Shown here: positions 1 to 8,431 of the stretch, one piece after another
How the letters are laid out: each line of letters begins with the position of its first letter
How positions within the stretch are numbered: the stretch's first letter is position 1
NCBI RefSeq assembly: GCF_900156915.1
Contig: NZ_LT732535.1
Location: 1,451,823 to 1,515,822, forward strand
Source: Sediminibacillus massiliensis
GTDB lineage: Bacteria; Bacillota; Bacilli; Bacillales; Amphibacillaceae
Reading direction: 5' to 3'
DNA: 64,000 nucleotides
Translations under genes and position numbers: made by a program
The notes under the pieces: generated by a model
Seen by the model: the letters and a program-made list of their open reading frames with translations, nothing else
Database searches by the model: none
Told to the model about the DNA's origin: nothing

Positions 1-1224
1 AACCTCGTCAATCAATGCGAAGACCTGTTTGATTTCTTCCTCGATTTGATCTTTGCGGACGAAAATGTGGGCGTCATCCTGACAAAAAGTACGGACACGG
101 AGCAGCCCATTCAAGGCTCCACTGTATTCATGGCGGTGAACCTGACCGAATTCAGCAAGATGGACTGGCAGGTCACGATAAGAATAGAGATTGTTTTTAA
201 AGATCATCATGTGGCCGGGACAGTTCATCGGTTTCAAGGCAAAGTTAGTATCATCTACTTCTGAAAAGTACATGTTCTCATGGTAATGATCCCAGTGTCC
301 GGATTTCTCCCAAGAACGCTGATTCATCATGAAAGGTGTCCTTACTTCCTCATAACCGGCATTATTTTGCAGCTCACGTGAAAAGTTTTCCAACTCATTT
401 CTGATGACCTGACCTTTGGGTAAATAAAACGGCATTCCTGGTGCTTCTTTCGAGAACATGAATAACTCTAATTGCTTTCCCAGCTTCCGGTGGTCACGCT
501 TGGATGCTTCTTCTAAAAAAAATAGATATTCATCTAAATCCTTTTTCTTTTTGAATGCCACGCCGTATATCCGTTGGAGCATTTCGTTTTGGCTATTTCC
601 CCGCCAATACGCGCCTGACACATGAGTCAATTTAAACGCTTTGACCAAACCAGTGGAAGGAAGATGGGGTCCCCGGCAAAGATCGATAAATTCTCCTTGC
701 TGATAGAGTGTGATCTTATCCTCCTCTGGCAGCTGTTTCAACATTTCCAACTTGTATGGCTCGTCATTTCCCCGCAACACCTTTTCAGCTTCTTGATAAG
801 AAACTTCCATTCGTTTGATTTTCAAATTTTCGTTAATGATTTTCTCCATTTCTTGCTCAATGACTGCCAAGTCATTTAAACCAAGACTATGTTCCAGTTT
901 CATATCATAGTAAAAGCCATATTCTATGGCCGGCCCTATTCCGAGTTGGACATTCCCATAGATTCTTTTTACCGCTTGAGCCAGCACATGTGCTGAAGTA
1001 TGTCTCAACACTTCCAATCCTTCTTCACTATCGAGAGTCAGTACGGAAAGCTGTGTGTCCTTGTTCAGCCTGAAGTCTAAGTCGACGACTTGATCACCTA
1101 CTTTACCCGCGACTGCATTTTTCTTCAAGCTTGAACTGATCGAGCCCGCTACTCCTCCGACTGTGATTCCTTTGTGGTACTCCTTTACATTGCCATCTGG
1201 AAATTGTATAAAAATCTTATCCAT
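1..1224 (-). CDS. thrS: Threonyl-tRNA synthetase, N-terminal part (cut by window edge)
   Basis: Class II aminoacyl-tRNA synthetase that charges tRNA-Thr in the cytoplasm. About 408 codons are visible of a family length near 640; the C-terminal end lies outside the window. In order: TGS-type domain (residues 1-63), the editing domain with HTSAH (HxxxH, about residues 73-77), the GPHLPSTG and SGAYWRG motifs, then the catalytic core with NCPGHMM (zinc cysteine), RHEYSGAL and CQDDAHIF. The ATG at 1222-1224 follows a good GAAGGAG site. It lies just downstream of an eleven-copy T-box array, so expression should respond to uncharged tRNA-Thr. Identity is secure; the regulatory arrangement is the unusual part. 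Confidence 0.97.
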   Translation of the reverse strand, partial: MDKIFIQFPDGNVKEYHKGITVGGVAGSISSSLKKNAVAGKVGDQVVDLDFRLNKDTQLSVLTLDSEEGLEVLRHTSAHVLAQAVKRIYGNVQLGIGPAIEYGFYYDMKLEHSLGLNDLAVIEQEMEKIINENLKIKRMEVSYQEAEKVLRGNDEPYKLEMLKQLPEEDKITLYQQGEFIDLCRGPHLPSTGLVKAFKLTHVSGAYWRGNSQNEMLQRIYGVAFKKKKDLDEYLFFLEEASKRDHRKLGKQLELFMFSKEAPGMPFYLPKGQVIRNELENFSRELQNNAGYEEVRTPFMMNQRSWEKSGHWDHYHENMYFSEVDDTNFALKPMNCPGHMMIFKNNLYSYRDLPVHLAEFGQVHRHEYSGALNGLLRVRTFCQDDAHIFVRKDQIEEEIKQVFALIDEV

Positions 1225-1250
1225 CACCAACACTCCTTCATATATTAAAT

Positions 1251-1483
1251 AAAAACGCACCCATCCCTATGAAGGGACGAGTGCGTATACCCGTGGTTCC
1301 ACCCAATTTCCCACAGAGTTTTTATTAACCCGTGGCTTTGGTGCTGTAACGCCGCATCCACGGTATTGGATACTCTCCTTTCCCCAATACTGCTCCAAGG
1401 TGGTAAAATACTTTCCCGCGTTAGGAAGTTCCCAGCATCCCTTCCCTCTCTGTAAACCGTAAAAAGTATCTCATGTCCTTTTC
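1251..1483 (-). promoter_or_regulatory. T-box riboswitch copy 1 (closest to thrS)
   Basis: The last leader before the thrS ribosome site and the most diverged copy. It keeps the T-box core (1291-1304) and the terminator hairpin, but the terminator loop is one base shorter and there are substitutions in stem III and elsewhere. In stem I it reads CAGCATCCC on the plus strand, like copy 11, where copies 2-10 have CAGCATACC. It may be the ancestral single leader. Confidence 0.93.
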
Positions 1484-1508
1484 ATTGCATGTTATTTGAT
1501 TGAAAACA

Positions 1509-1742
1509 AAAAACGCACCCATCCCTCTATAAGGGACGAGTGCGTATACCCGTGGTTCCACCCAATTTCCCACAGATTTTTTATAAACCTGTGGCTTTGG
1601 TGCTGTAACGCCGCATCCGCGGTATTGGATACTCTCCTTTCCCCAATACTGCTCCAAGGTGGTAAAATACTTTCCTGCGTTAGGAAGTTCCCAGCATACC
1701 TTCCCTCTCTGTAAACCGTAAAAAGTATCTCTTGTCCTTTTC
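1509..1742 (-). promoter_or_regulatory. T-box riboswitch copy 2
   Basis: Reference copy for the internal units. Terminator hairpin 1514-1544 (CGCAC/GTGCG base) with T-run at 1508-1513, T-box core about 1550-1563, stem III CCACAG/CTGTGG at 1570-1594, specifier candidate ACC within 1658-1663, stem I to about 1735. Parts recur at +259 bp steps in the next copies. Confidence 0.94.
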
Positions 1743-1767
1743 ATTGCATGTTATTTGATTGAAAACA

Positions 1768-2001
1768 AAAAACGCACCCATCCCTCTATAAGGGACGAGT
1801 GCGTATACCCGTGGTTCCACCCAATTTCCCACAGATTTTTTATAAACCTGTGGCTTTGGTGCTGTAACGCCGCATCCGCGGTATTGGATACTCTCCTTTC
1901 CCCAATACTGCTCCAAGGTGGTAAAATACTTTCCTGCGTTAGGAAGTTCCCAGCATACCTTCCCTCTCTGTAAACCGTAAAAAGTATCTCTTGTCCTTTT
2001 C
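1768..2001 (-). promoter_or_regulatory. T-box riboswitch copy 3
   Basis: Appears identical to copy 2, shifted by 259 bp. Complete terminator, T-box core, stem III and stem I. Confidence 0.94.
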
Positions 2002-2026
2002 ATTGCATGTTATTTGATTGAAAACA

Positions 2027-2260
2027 AAAAACGCACCCATCCCTCTATAAGGGACGAGTGCGTATACCCGTGGTTCCACCCAATTTCCCACAGATTTTTT
2101 ATAAACCTGTGGCTTTGGTGCTGTAACGCCGCATCCGCGGTATTGGATACTCTCCTTTCCCCAATACTGCTCCAAGGTGGTAAAATACTTTCCTGCGTTA
2201 GGAAGTTCCCAGCATACCTTCCCTCTCTGTAAACCGTAAAAAGTATCTCTTGTCCTTTTC
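2027..2260 (-). promoter_or_regulatory. T-box riboswitch copy 4
   Basis: Appears identical to copy 2, shifted by 518 bp. All structural elements present. Confidence 0.94.
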
Positions 2261-2285
2261 ATTGCATGTTATTTGATTGAAAACA

Positions 2286-2519
2286 AAAAACGCACCCATC
2301 CCTCTATAAGGGACGAGTGCGTATACCCGTGGTTCCACCCAATTTCCCACAGATTTTTTATAAACCTGTGGCTTTGGTGCTGTAACGCCGCATCCGCGGT
2401 ATTGGATACTCTCCTTTCCCCAATACTGCTCCAAGGTGGTAAAATACTTTCCTGCGTTAGGAAGTTCCCAGCATACCTTCCCTCTCTGTAAACCGTAAAA
2501 AGTATCTCTTGTCCTTTTC
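2286..2519 (-). promoter_or_regulatory. T-box riboswitch copy 5
   Basis: Appears identical to copy 2, shifted by 777 bp. All structural elements present. Confidence 0.94.
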
Positions 2520-2544
2520 ATTGCATGTTATTTGATTGAAAACA

Positions 2545-2778
2545 AAAAACGCACCCATCCCTCTATAAGGGACGAGTGCGTATACCCGTGGTTCCACCCA
2601 ATTTCCCACAGATTTTTTATAAACCTGTGGCTTTGGTGCTGTAACGCCGCATCCGCGGTATTGGATACTCTCCTTTCCCCAATACTGCTCCAAGGTGGTA
2701 AAATACTTTCCTGCGTTAGGAAGTTCCCAGCATACCTTCCCTCTCTGTAAACCGTAAAAAGTATCTCTTGTCCTTTTC
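2545..2778 (-). promoter_or_regulatory. T-box riboswitch copy 6
   Basis: Appears identical to copy 2, shifted by 1036 bp. All structural elements present. Confidence 0.94.
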
Positions 2779-2803
2779 ATTGCATGTTATTTGATTGAAA
2801 ACA

Positions 2804-3037
2804 AAAAACGCACCCATCCCTCTATAAGGGACGAGTGCGTATACCCGTGGTTCCACCCAATTTCCCACAGATTTTTTATAAACCTGTGGCTTTGGTGCTG
2901 TAACGCCGCATCCGCGGTATTGGATACTCTCCTTTCCCCAATACTGCTCCAAGGTGGTAAAATACTTTCCTGCGTTAGGAAGTTCCCAGCATACCTTCCC
3001 TCTCTGTAAACCGTAAAAAGTATCTCTTGTCCTTTTC
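2804..3037 (-). promoter_or_regulatory. T-box riboswitch copy 7
   Basis: Appears identical to copy 2, shifted by 1295 bp. All structural elements present. Confidence 0.94.
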
Positions 3038-3062
3038 ATTGCATGTTATTTGATTGAAAACA

Positions 3063-3296
3063 AAAAACGCACCCATCCCTCTATAAGGGACGAGTGCGTA
3101 TACCCGTGGTTCCACCCAATTTCCCACAGATTTTTTATAAACCTGTGGCTTTGGTGCTGTAACGCCGCATCCGCGGTATTGGATACTCTCCTTTCCCCAA
3201 TACTGCTCCAAGGTGGTAAAATACTTTCCTGCGTTAGGAAGTTCCCAGCATACCTTCCCTCTCTGTAAACCGTAAAAAGTATCTCTTGTCCTTTTC
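3063..3296 (-). promoter_or_regulatory. T-box riboswitch copy 8
   Basis: Appears identical to copy 2, shifted by 1554 bp. All structural elements present. Confidence 0.94.
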
Positions 3297-3321
3297 ATTG
3301 CATGTTATTTGATTGAAAACA

Positions 3322-3555
3322 AAAAACGCACCCATCCCTCTATAAGGGACGAGTGCGTATACCCGTGGTTCCACCCAATTTCCCACAGATTTTTTATAAA
3401 CCTGTGGCTTTGGTGCTGTAACGCCGCATCCGCGGTATTGGATACTCTCCTTTCCCCAATACTGCTCCAAGGTGGTAAAATACTTTCCTGCGTTAGGAAG
3501 TTCCCAGCATACCTTCCCTCTCTGTAAACCGTAAAAAGTATCTCTTGTCCTTTTC
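3322..3555 (-). promoter_or_regulatory. T-box riboswitch copy 9
   Basis: Appears identical to copy 2, shifted by 1813 bp. All structural elements present. Confidence 0.94.
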
Positions 3556-3580
3556 ATTGCATGTTATTTGATTGAAAACA

Positions 3581-3814
3581 AAAAACGCACCCATCCCTCT
3601 ATAAGGGACGAGTGCGTATACCCGTGGTTCCACCCAATTTCCCACAGATTTTTTATAAACCTGTGGCTTTGGTGCTGTAACGCCGCATCCGCGGTATTGG
3701 ATACTCTCCTTTCCCCAATACTGCTCCAAGGTGGTAAAATACTTTCCTGCGTTAGGAAGTTCCCAGCATACCTTCCCTCTCTGTAAACCGTAAAAAGTAT
3801 CTCTTGTCCTTTTC
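3581..3814 (-). promoter_or_regulatory. T-box riboswitch copy 10
   Basis: Appears identical to copy 2, shifted by 2072 bp. Last of the uniform copies before the promoter-proximal one. Confidence 0.94.
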
Positions 3815-3839
3815 ATTGCATGTTATTTGATTGAAAACA

Positions 3840-4074
3840 AAAAACGCACCCATCCCTCTATAAGGGACGAGTGCGTATACCCGTGGTTCCACCCAATTTC
3901 CCACAGATTTTTTATAAACCTGTGGCTTTGGTGCTGTAACGCCGCATCCGCGGTATTGGATACTCTCCTTTCCCCAATACTGCTCCAAGGTGGTAAAATA
4001 CTTTCCTGCGTTAGGAAGTTCCCAGCATCCCTTCCCTCTCTGTAAAACGTAAAAAGTATCTCTTGTCCTTTTCC
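3840..4074 (-). promoter_or_regulatory. T-box riboswitch copy 11 (promoter-proximal, first transcribed)
   Basis: The terminator, T-box and stem III match the internal copies. The start of stem I differs: CAGCATCCC instead of CAGCATACC and AAAACG instead of AAACCG on the plus strand. Beyond about 4072 the sequence leaves the repeat and becomes unique, marking the array edge. Confidence 0.93.
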
Positions 4075-4112
4075 GTGCTTTTATCATAAAGGAGTTTAAT
4101 TTGATTTTTTAC

Positions 4113-4141
4113 ATATTACAATAAAAATTTATAAAAAGCAA
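4113..4141 (-). promoter_or_regulatory. Candidate SigA promoter of the thrS leader
   Basis: On the minus strand TTGCTT (4136-4141) and TAATAT (4113-4118) are spaced 17 bp. Transcription would begin near 4105, just ahead of stem I of copy 11. No similar element was noticed in the 25-bp spacers, which suggests one promoter serves the whole array. Confidence 0.55.
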
Positions 4142-4296
4142 TATCCATTTTTGGATTTTTGTTAATATCGAATTATTACGGAACGTCCTCTCCAAATTTC
4201 CAGGCTTACATAGAAAAAAATATATTTTTTAAATAAATACAGACCTTGTTCTTATTTGAAACGTCTAACAGTTAGAAGAAAGGAGAGAGAAACCCG

Positions 4297-4833
4297 GTGG
4301 CCGGCACTACACATGAACATTTCACAAAAGACCAAGCAATAGAATTTATCATGGATCATTATGGAGAAATCCTGAAAAGGACTATCTACACTTACGTCAA
4401 AAATCACCATACTACAGATGATATTTTTCAAGAAGTATTACTCCTTATTTATCGAAAATGGGATAAGTTTAATGGAGAATCCCATGTAAAAACATGGGTG
4501 ATGAGAATTGCCATTAATCGCAGCAAGGATTATTTGCGTTCTCCCCTCCACCGCATCAAACTGGCAAAGGATCAGTGGCTTGATCAGAAAGACCCGAAGC
4601 ATTTGGAAGATACCGTTGTACATAGGGAAAGATTGGATGAAATAGCAAATGCCATTTTGAATTTACCTATTAAATACAGAGAAGTTATGATTCTCACATT
4701 CCAGCAAGGTATGACTCAGCAAGAAATATCAGATGTCACAGACACCCCGGTATCTACCATTAAAACTCGTATGCAGCGCGCCAGACAGTTGTTAAAAAAA
4801 CAAGTTGATAAGGGGGAATGGTCACTTGGATAG
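4297..4833 (+). CDS. ECF-type RNA polymerase sigma factor
   Basis: A 178-residue sigma-70 family protein with only region 2 (about residues 17-80, including TTDDIFQEV and KTWVMRIAINRSKDY) and region 4 (about 110-172, a helix-turn-helix with MTQQEISDVTDTPVSTIKTR). That layout and length are typical of extracytoplasmic-function sigma factors. The GTG start at 4297 follows AGGAG at 4281-4285. The next gene overlaps its stop and encodes a single-span membrane protein, the usual sigma/anti-sigma pairing. Which ECF group it belongs to, and what signal it answers, cannot be told from the sequence. It is divergent from the thrS leader. Confidence 0.93.
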   Translation: MAGTTHEHFTKDQAIEFIMDHYGEILKRTIYTYVKNHHTTDDIFQEVLLLIYRKWDKFNGESHVKTWVMRIAINRSKDYLRSPLHRIKLAKDQWLDQKDPKHLEDTVVHRERLDEIANAILNLPIKYREVMILTFQQGMTQQEISDVTDTPVSTIKTRMQRARQLLKKQVDKGEWSLG

Positions 4834-5941
4834 TAACGAGTTGAAGAAGGCAATTAATAAACAAATAAGTGAAGAACCTTTATTTACAGAAGCGGACCGA
4901 AGAAAATTCCATCAAAATAAACCAAAACAAAAACCGCTTCCTGTTTTACCTAAAATCATGACAGTTTTGCTGGCTTTTCTAATGATTGGCGGGTCCGTTT
5001 ATTTCTATCAATCCGGAAACCCCTTTCTCCACCCGGCCTCTGATGAAAAAGACGACGAGAAAGAAGAGGCGCCTAATGAGGAAAAAACGGAATCTAAAGA
5101 TATAAATGCCAAAATTGCTGAAATCAAGAAGATTGTATTAGATTACCCTAAAGCGGATGAAGTGATATCATTGATTGAACAACATGGAGGACAGAAAATG
5201 AAGCATGAAAAGGAACAAAGTGATTCCAATTTGACCTCCTTTGTGTATTCAGATGAAACAATAGATTTTGATACAACAGAATATCATTCACCTCCGGCTT
5301 TCGAAAAGTTTAAAAAAGAAAACATCGACTTATTCGTAACATTGGAAATTGAAGAACCAATACTTAAGTCCGTAAAGTTGATTCATCTATCCGAAGACAA
5401 GGAACATTTGATTGAAGAGAGATTTGATTTTGACGCTTTTTCATTTGGTGAAAAATTCAAAAAAATTGATAACCCTCAAGAACCTGTAAAGATGGATGAA
5501 CTGTTTCTCCGTTCTATCGCAATGTCTATAGGTAAGGAACCGGAAGAAGTGACAAATAGCGACCTGCTCGCATTAGAAGAACTTACCATCAATGCTTCCC
5601 ATCTCGACGGAACTTATCAGGTGGATGAAAAGGAAGAATATTTCGAGGCCATGCAATCGCTGAGAGTATTGAAGCTAAACCAGGCAATCATACCGGGAGA
5701 GCTACTTAAACATCTGCCTATTTTAGAACAAGTGACCTTCATAGGTCCGACCGTGGATGATTTAAGCAGCGTTTCAGAAGGAATGCAGCATGTTCAGTAT
5801 TTGAACATCCAGAACTCTTCATTCAACGGTACTGTAGAGGATATATTGCAGTTGGAGTCTTTAACCATTGTAAACTTAGATCCAACCGTTGTTCCTGATT
5901 ATGAAGAGTTACAATTCGAGGGTATTGATGTCCGCTGGTAA
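4826..5941 (+). CDS. Membrane-anchored anti-sigma-like protein with leucine-rich outer domain
   Basis: Probable partner of the preceding sigma factor: its TTG start overlaps the sigma stop by 8 bp and follows AGGGGG at 4811-4816. An upstream in-frame TTG at 4805 lacks a site. The 371-residue product has a short charged cytoplasmic N-terminus (1-38), one membrane span (about 40-60), an acidic Lys/Glu linker, and a large predicted outer domain. From about residue 250 the outer part has spaced hydrophobic segments such as LRVLKLNQAIIPG, LEQVTFIGPTV and LTIVNLDP that resemble leucine-rich repeats. No HxxxCxxC zinc anti-sigma motif is visible. The role is inferred from position and topology, not from a recognised family. 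Confidence 0.75.
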   Translation: MDSNELKKAINKQISEEPLFTEADRRKFHQNKPKQKPLPVLPKIMTVLLAFLMIGGSVYFYQSGNPFLHPASDEKDDEKEEAPNEEKTESKDINAKIAEIKKIVLDYPKADEVISLIEQHGGQKMKHEKEQSDSNLTSFVYSDETIDFDTTEYHSPPAFEKFKKENIDLFVTLEIEEPILKSVKLIHLSEDKEHLIEERFDFDAFSFGEKFKKIDNPQEPVKMDELFLRSIAMSIGKEPEEVTNSDLLALEELTINASHLDGTYQVDEKEEYFEAMQSLRVLKLNQAIIPGELLKHLPILEQVTFIGPTVDDLSSVSEGMQHVQYLNIQNSSFNGTVEDILQLESLTIVNLDPTVVPDYEELQFEGIDVRW

Positions 5942-5944
5942 AGT

Positions 5945-5992
5945 AAACAAACAGGAGTCCGCAGCAATCTTGCAGCGGACTCCTGTTTGTTT
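5945..5992. terminator. Bidirectional terminator
   Basis: A perfect 18-bp inverted repeat (5945-5962 with 5975-5992) and a 12-nt loop between two convergent genes. T-rich tails lie on both sides. Confidence 0.92.
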
Positions 5993-6608
5993 ATTCCCTG
6001 ATCATCTGAACAAAATGTGAAATGATTTTCGCCGTCATTCCCCAGATCACCCTGTTCTCATACAGGTAAAAATGTTCTTCCATTTTGAGCGGACGCCAAT
6101 CGTAGTCTTCTCCCCCGGCGATCAAATCATGAGGAAAGTTCTCTTCAGGCTGTACTTCCAAGTTTACCTGGTAGACCTTTGGTTCCGTCTCCAAAAAGAA
6201 GTTCAGCGGAACCGTAAACGTCTCTCCAACCTCATCGGGATTCGGTTGTAAATCTTGAGACTCTTTCAGCATACCGACATACGGAAATACCATCATTCCG
6301 AATGCAGACACCATATAATCGATCGGAAGGACATCGATGATTTCACTCTCATCGATACCCAGCTCCTCACTCGTCTCTCTTATGGCTGCAGCTTTTGGAC
6401 TTTTATCCTGCTTATCGATCTTCCCGCCGGGAAAACAAATATCCCCGGGCTGTCTCCTTAAATTCTGGGAGCGGACTTCCAACAGCAGATGAAGCTCACC
6501 GTCTTTTTCAATCATCGGGATAAGAACAGCAAATTTGGCAAATTGCTCATGTCCAAGGACTGACGGTGTACGATTCTCTATTTTTTTTAAAATGGTATTG
6601 GCATCCAT
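5991..6608 (-). CDS. Nudix hydrolase, CoA pyrophosphatase type
   Basis: Predicted to cleave coenzyme A or related nucleotide diphosphates. The 205-residue protein has the CoA-type signature LRRQPGDICFPGG leading into the Nudix box (about residues 61-85) with the RETSEELGI core that binds Mg2+. The ATG at 6606-6608 is preferred to an upstream TTG (6624) because GAGGTG lies six bases ahead of it. It ends in the shared terminator with the anti-sigma-like gene. The substrate is inferred from the signature. Confidence 0.88.
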   Translation of the reverse strand: MDANTILKKIENRTPSVLGHEQFAKFAVLIPMIEKDGELHLLLEVRSQNLRRQPGDICFPGGKIDKQDKSPKAAAIRETSEELGIDESEIIDVLPIDYMVSAFGMMVFPYVGMLKESQDLQPNPDEVGETFTVPLNFFLETEPKVYQVNLEVQPEENFPHDLIAGGEDYDWRPLKMEEHFYLYENRVIWGMTAKIISHFVQMIRE

Positions 6609-6694
6609 CACTTTCACCTCAAACAATTGCTATAAAGTAATTGTAGCATGATTTTCAATAAAAATGATCTGATGTGCTGTTCATTACAGGATGA

Positions 6695-7321
6695 TCATCC
6701 TGTCTGTTTATTCTCCACTTGCAGTTTCAACAGCAATAATCTTGAACTATCATCAATCATTTCCTGAACCGATTTTGAATCCTGTAAATCATAAGTTCTG
6801 ATTGACTCAGAATTAGATTGAAAATAAAAGCCAAGTATGTATGTTTGGCCGATTTCTATGTCTAATTGGTCTTCACTTATGGCGTACCCCCAACTGCTTG
6901 CTGCATCCATTTTCAAAAAGCCGTCCATATCTCTCGGCTGCTGATGTGCACCCTGTGCGTACAAAAAGGACATGGATTCTTCTGATTGAGGGTTGATAAG
7001 ACCAAACCCCATATGTCCCTGTTCTGTTTCATTAGGGCTTTCTCCATAATATAATTGATTTAAAGGATCGGGCATTTTCTCTCCATCCTTATATCCCTCC
7101 ACCCAAATCCTGACCCAGCGTTTATCAGCTTGAGGCAAAGTGAAATCAAAATCCAGCAACAATCCCAGCCCTAAATCATCAAATGTACTCATATAGTCTG
7201 AATCCTCTATGGAGGAAATAGTAGCAGTATTATCCTTTTGATTCGAACAGCCAGCCGTCGTCAGAATACAGCATATTACTGTTAGCACAAATATTGGTCG
7301 CCTCAATCGTCTCCTCCTCAT
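6695..7321 (-). CDS. Putative lipoprotein, function unknown
   Basis: The N-terminus is a lipoprotein signal: basic residues, a hydrophobic stretch, then the lipobox LTTAGC. The mature part (about 185 residues) is soluble, with many Asp/Glu and a WVRIWVEGYKDG segment; I do not recognise its family. The ATG at 7321 directly follows the stop of the upstream gene. A TTG at 7304-7306 preceded by AGGAGG is an equally good or better start and would give a tighter signal peptide. It forms an operon with the small membrane gene upstream. Confidence 0.72.
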   Translation of the reverse strand: MRRRRLRRPIFVLTVICCILTTAGCSNQKDNTATISSIEDSDYMSTFDDLGLGLLLDFDFTLPQADKRWVRIWVEGYKDGEKMPDPLNQLYYGESPNETEQGHMGFGLINPQSEESMSFLYAQGAHQQPRDMDGFLKMDAASSWGYAISEDQLDIEIGQTYILGFYFQSNSESIRTYDLQDSKSVQEMIDDSSRLLLLKLQVENKQTG

Positions 7322-7585
7322 TTATACATAAAGAATGAAAGAAATAATGGCAAAAACAATGACGAAGACCGCCTTGCTGACCACGAATTCCATCTTTGTC
7401 AATCCAAGCTTCTTCTCTAAGAATCTCACATAAGAAATAACCATCAAAAAACCAAACAAAACCATCGCATATCCAAGACTATCGTTTATATATGAAGTGT
7501 ATCTCATAGCAGCCAGTGCGACGAAAAGGAGGCCTGTATAGCCGACGGACATATAAAAATACAACGTCTTTTTTTCGTCAGTCAT
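7322..7585 (-). CDS. Small membrane protein, function unknown
   Basis: An 87-residue protein with three probable membrane spans (YMSVGYTGLLFVALAAM, LGYAMVLFGFLMVISYV and a C-terminal VFVIVFAIISFILYV). The ATG at 7583-7585 has a strong GGAAGGAGG site; a longer upstream reading lacks one. Its stop touches the start of the downstream lipoprotein gene, so the two are probably co-translated. No function can be given. Confidence 0.72.
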   Translation of the reverse strand: MTDEKKTLYFYMSVGYTGLLFVALAAMRYTSYINDSLGYAMVLFGFLMVISYVRFLEKKLGLTKMEFVVSKAVFVIVFAIISFILYV

Positions 7586-7653
7586 GTTTGTCCTCCTTCC
7601 AGTATCTACCATCAATCGTAACATATTCCCGTTTACCTGGGAGTAATAGATGC

Positions 7654-7995
7654 CTAACGCTTTTGAATCAACCCTATCCCATTACCAGTCGGATCGACCA
7701 AATATGCCAGATAAAAACCATCGAAATCCATTTTCTCCCTTACAACCATTGCTCCATTGTCCTTTGCCCTTGAAATAGCTTCCTCGATATCTTCCACTTC
7801 AATCTGGATCCTGGTTCCGTGCGGATAGTCGTAAGGACCTTTGGATATTCCCCCGTTAATACCTGTTCCTTCTGTCGATATTGCCCGGTAATCCCATTTT
7901 GGTTCCTCCACTTTCCATCCAAACACTTTTGAATAAAAGGCTACCGCTTTTTCCGGCTCCTGACTGCTAATTTCAAAACCTACAACTTTCCCCAT
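7654..7995 (-). CDS. VOC (glyoxalase/bleomycin-resistance) family protein
   Basis: A 113-residue single-domain vicinal-oxygen-chelate protein. The opening FEISSQEPEKAVAFYSKVFGW and the closing YLAYLVDPTGNGIGLIQ are typical of the family. Such proteins form dimers with paired beta-alpha-beta units around a metal. The substrate is unknown. The start ATG at 7993-7995 has AGAGGG six bases upstream. Confidence 0.85.
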   Translation of the reverse strand: MGKVVGFEISSQEPEKAVAFYSKVFGWKVEEPKWDYRAISTEGTGINGGISKGPYDYPHGTRIQIEVEDIEEAISRAKDNGAMVVREKMDFDGFYLAYLVDPTGNGIGLIQKR

Positions 7996-8145
7996 ATGCA
8001 TCCCTCTTTCCATTTATTTACTCCTTTTATTAATACTACATCTCTTTCAGGTTACCTTCAAAATAAAGTGAATGTTTCGGCATTTATTAAATGAGTAAGT
8101 GGAAATCAAATTGGACAGGATAGGGGGTGAAAAGGAGGCAGGCAA

Positions 8146-8307
8146 ATGACAGAGCAATCACGTGAATATAGAACAGGGCAAGGCGTGCCTAAGACAGGCA
8201 ATTACTTATGCCAGTCCGGTGAGATGAGTACATTGAAAAAAGATGAAAGCTTCCCATCTTGCCCGGTTAGCGGCAAAGAAACATATTGGAAACACGAAGA
8301 ACAGTAG
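8146..8307 (+). CDS. YjzC-like small protein
   Basis: A 53-residue open frame with a very strong AAGGAGG site seven bases before ATG. The protein has the pattern RxGQxxPxxGxY, then a GE pair, FP and a late W, resembling the YjzC family of small Bacillus proteins. It also has two cysteines (LCQSGE and SCPVSG) that could bind a metal or form a disulfide. It is the only plus-strand gene between the VOC gene and fdhD. The family call is from memory of the pattern; function is unknown. Confidence 0.65.
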   Translation: MTEQSREYRTGQGVPKTGNYLCQSGEMSTLKKDESFPSCPVSGKETYWKHEEQ

Positions 8308-8383
8308 AGCAATCAAAATTAATAGTAGATTAACCGGGGTGAAACTTGAGCGGAACCCAATTAAACAGGAGTAATTCTTCTAA

Positions 8384-8427
8384 AAAAATACAAGCCAACT
8401 TTCCCCCTCAAAGGAAAATTGGCTTGT
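8384..8427 (-). terminator. Terminator of fdhD
   Basis: Inverted repeat ACAAGCCAA/TTGGCTTGT (8390-8398 with 8419-8427), followed on the minus strand by a run of seven T. Confidence 0.85.
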
Positions 8428-8431
8428 TGTT

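Larger units (their letters stand above)
1251..4074 (-). repeat. Tandem array of eleven T-box leaders upstream of thrS
   Basis: A direct tandem repeat with period 259 bp; terminator starts fall at 1256, 1514, 1773, 2032, 2291, 2550, 2809, 3068, 3327, 3586 and 3845 (first step 258). Read on the minus strand, every unit has a stem I region with AGAGAGGG, a Thr ACC codon candidate for the specifier, a stem III hairpin, the T-box core TGGAACCACGGG and a GC-rich hairpin followed by TTTTTT. Copies 2-10 appear identical; copies 1 and 11 differ. About 25 bp of spacer separates each terminator from the next stem I. B. subtilis thrZ is known to carry three tandem T-boxes; eleven is far more. Confidence 0.95.

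Noticed and set aside
1251-4074. CRISPR array
   Set aside because: The period is 259 bp, the whole unit is conserved with no unique spacers, and the structure is that of T-box leaders.
1421-4087. A ladder of near-identical 107-residue minus-strand and 72-residue plus-strand open frames
   Set aside because: They repeat exactly with the T-box units and run through stem and terminator sequence. They lack ribosome sites and are by-products of the leader repeat, not proteins.
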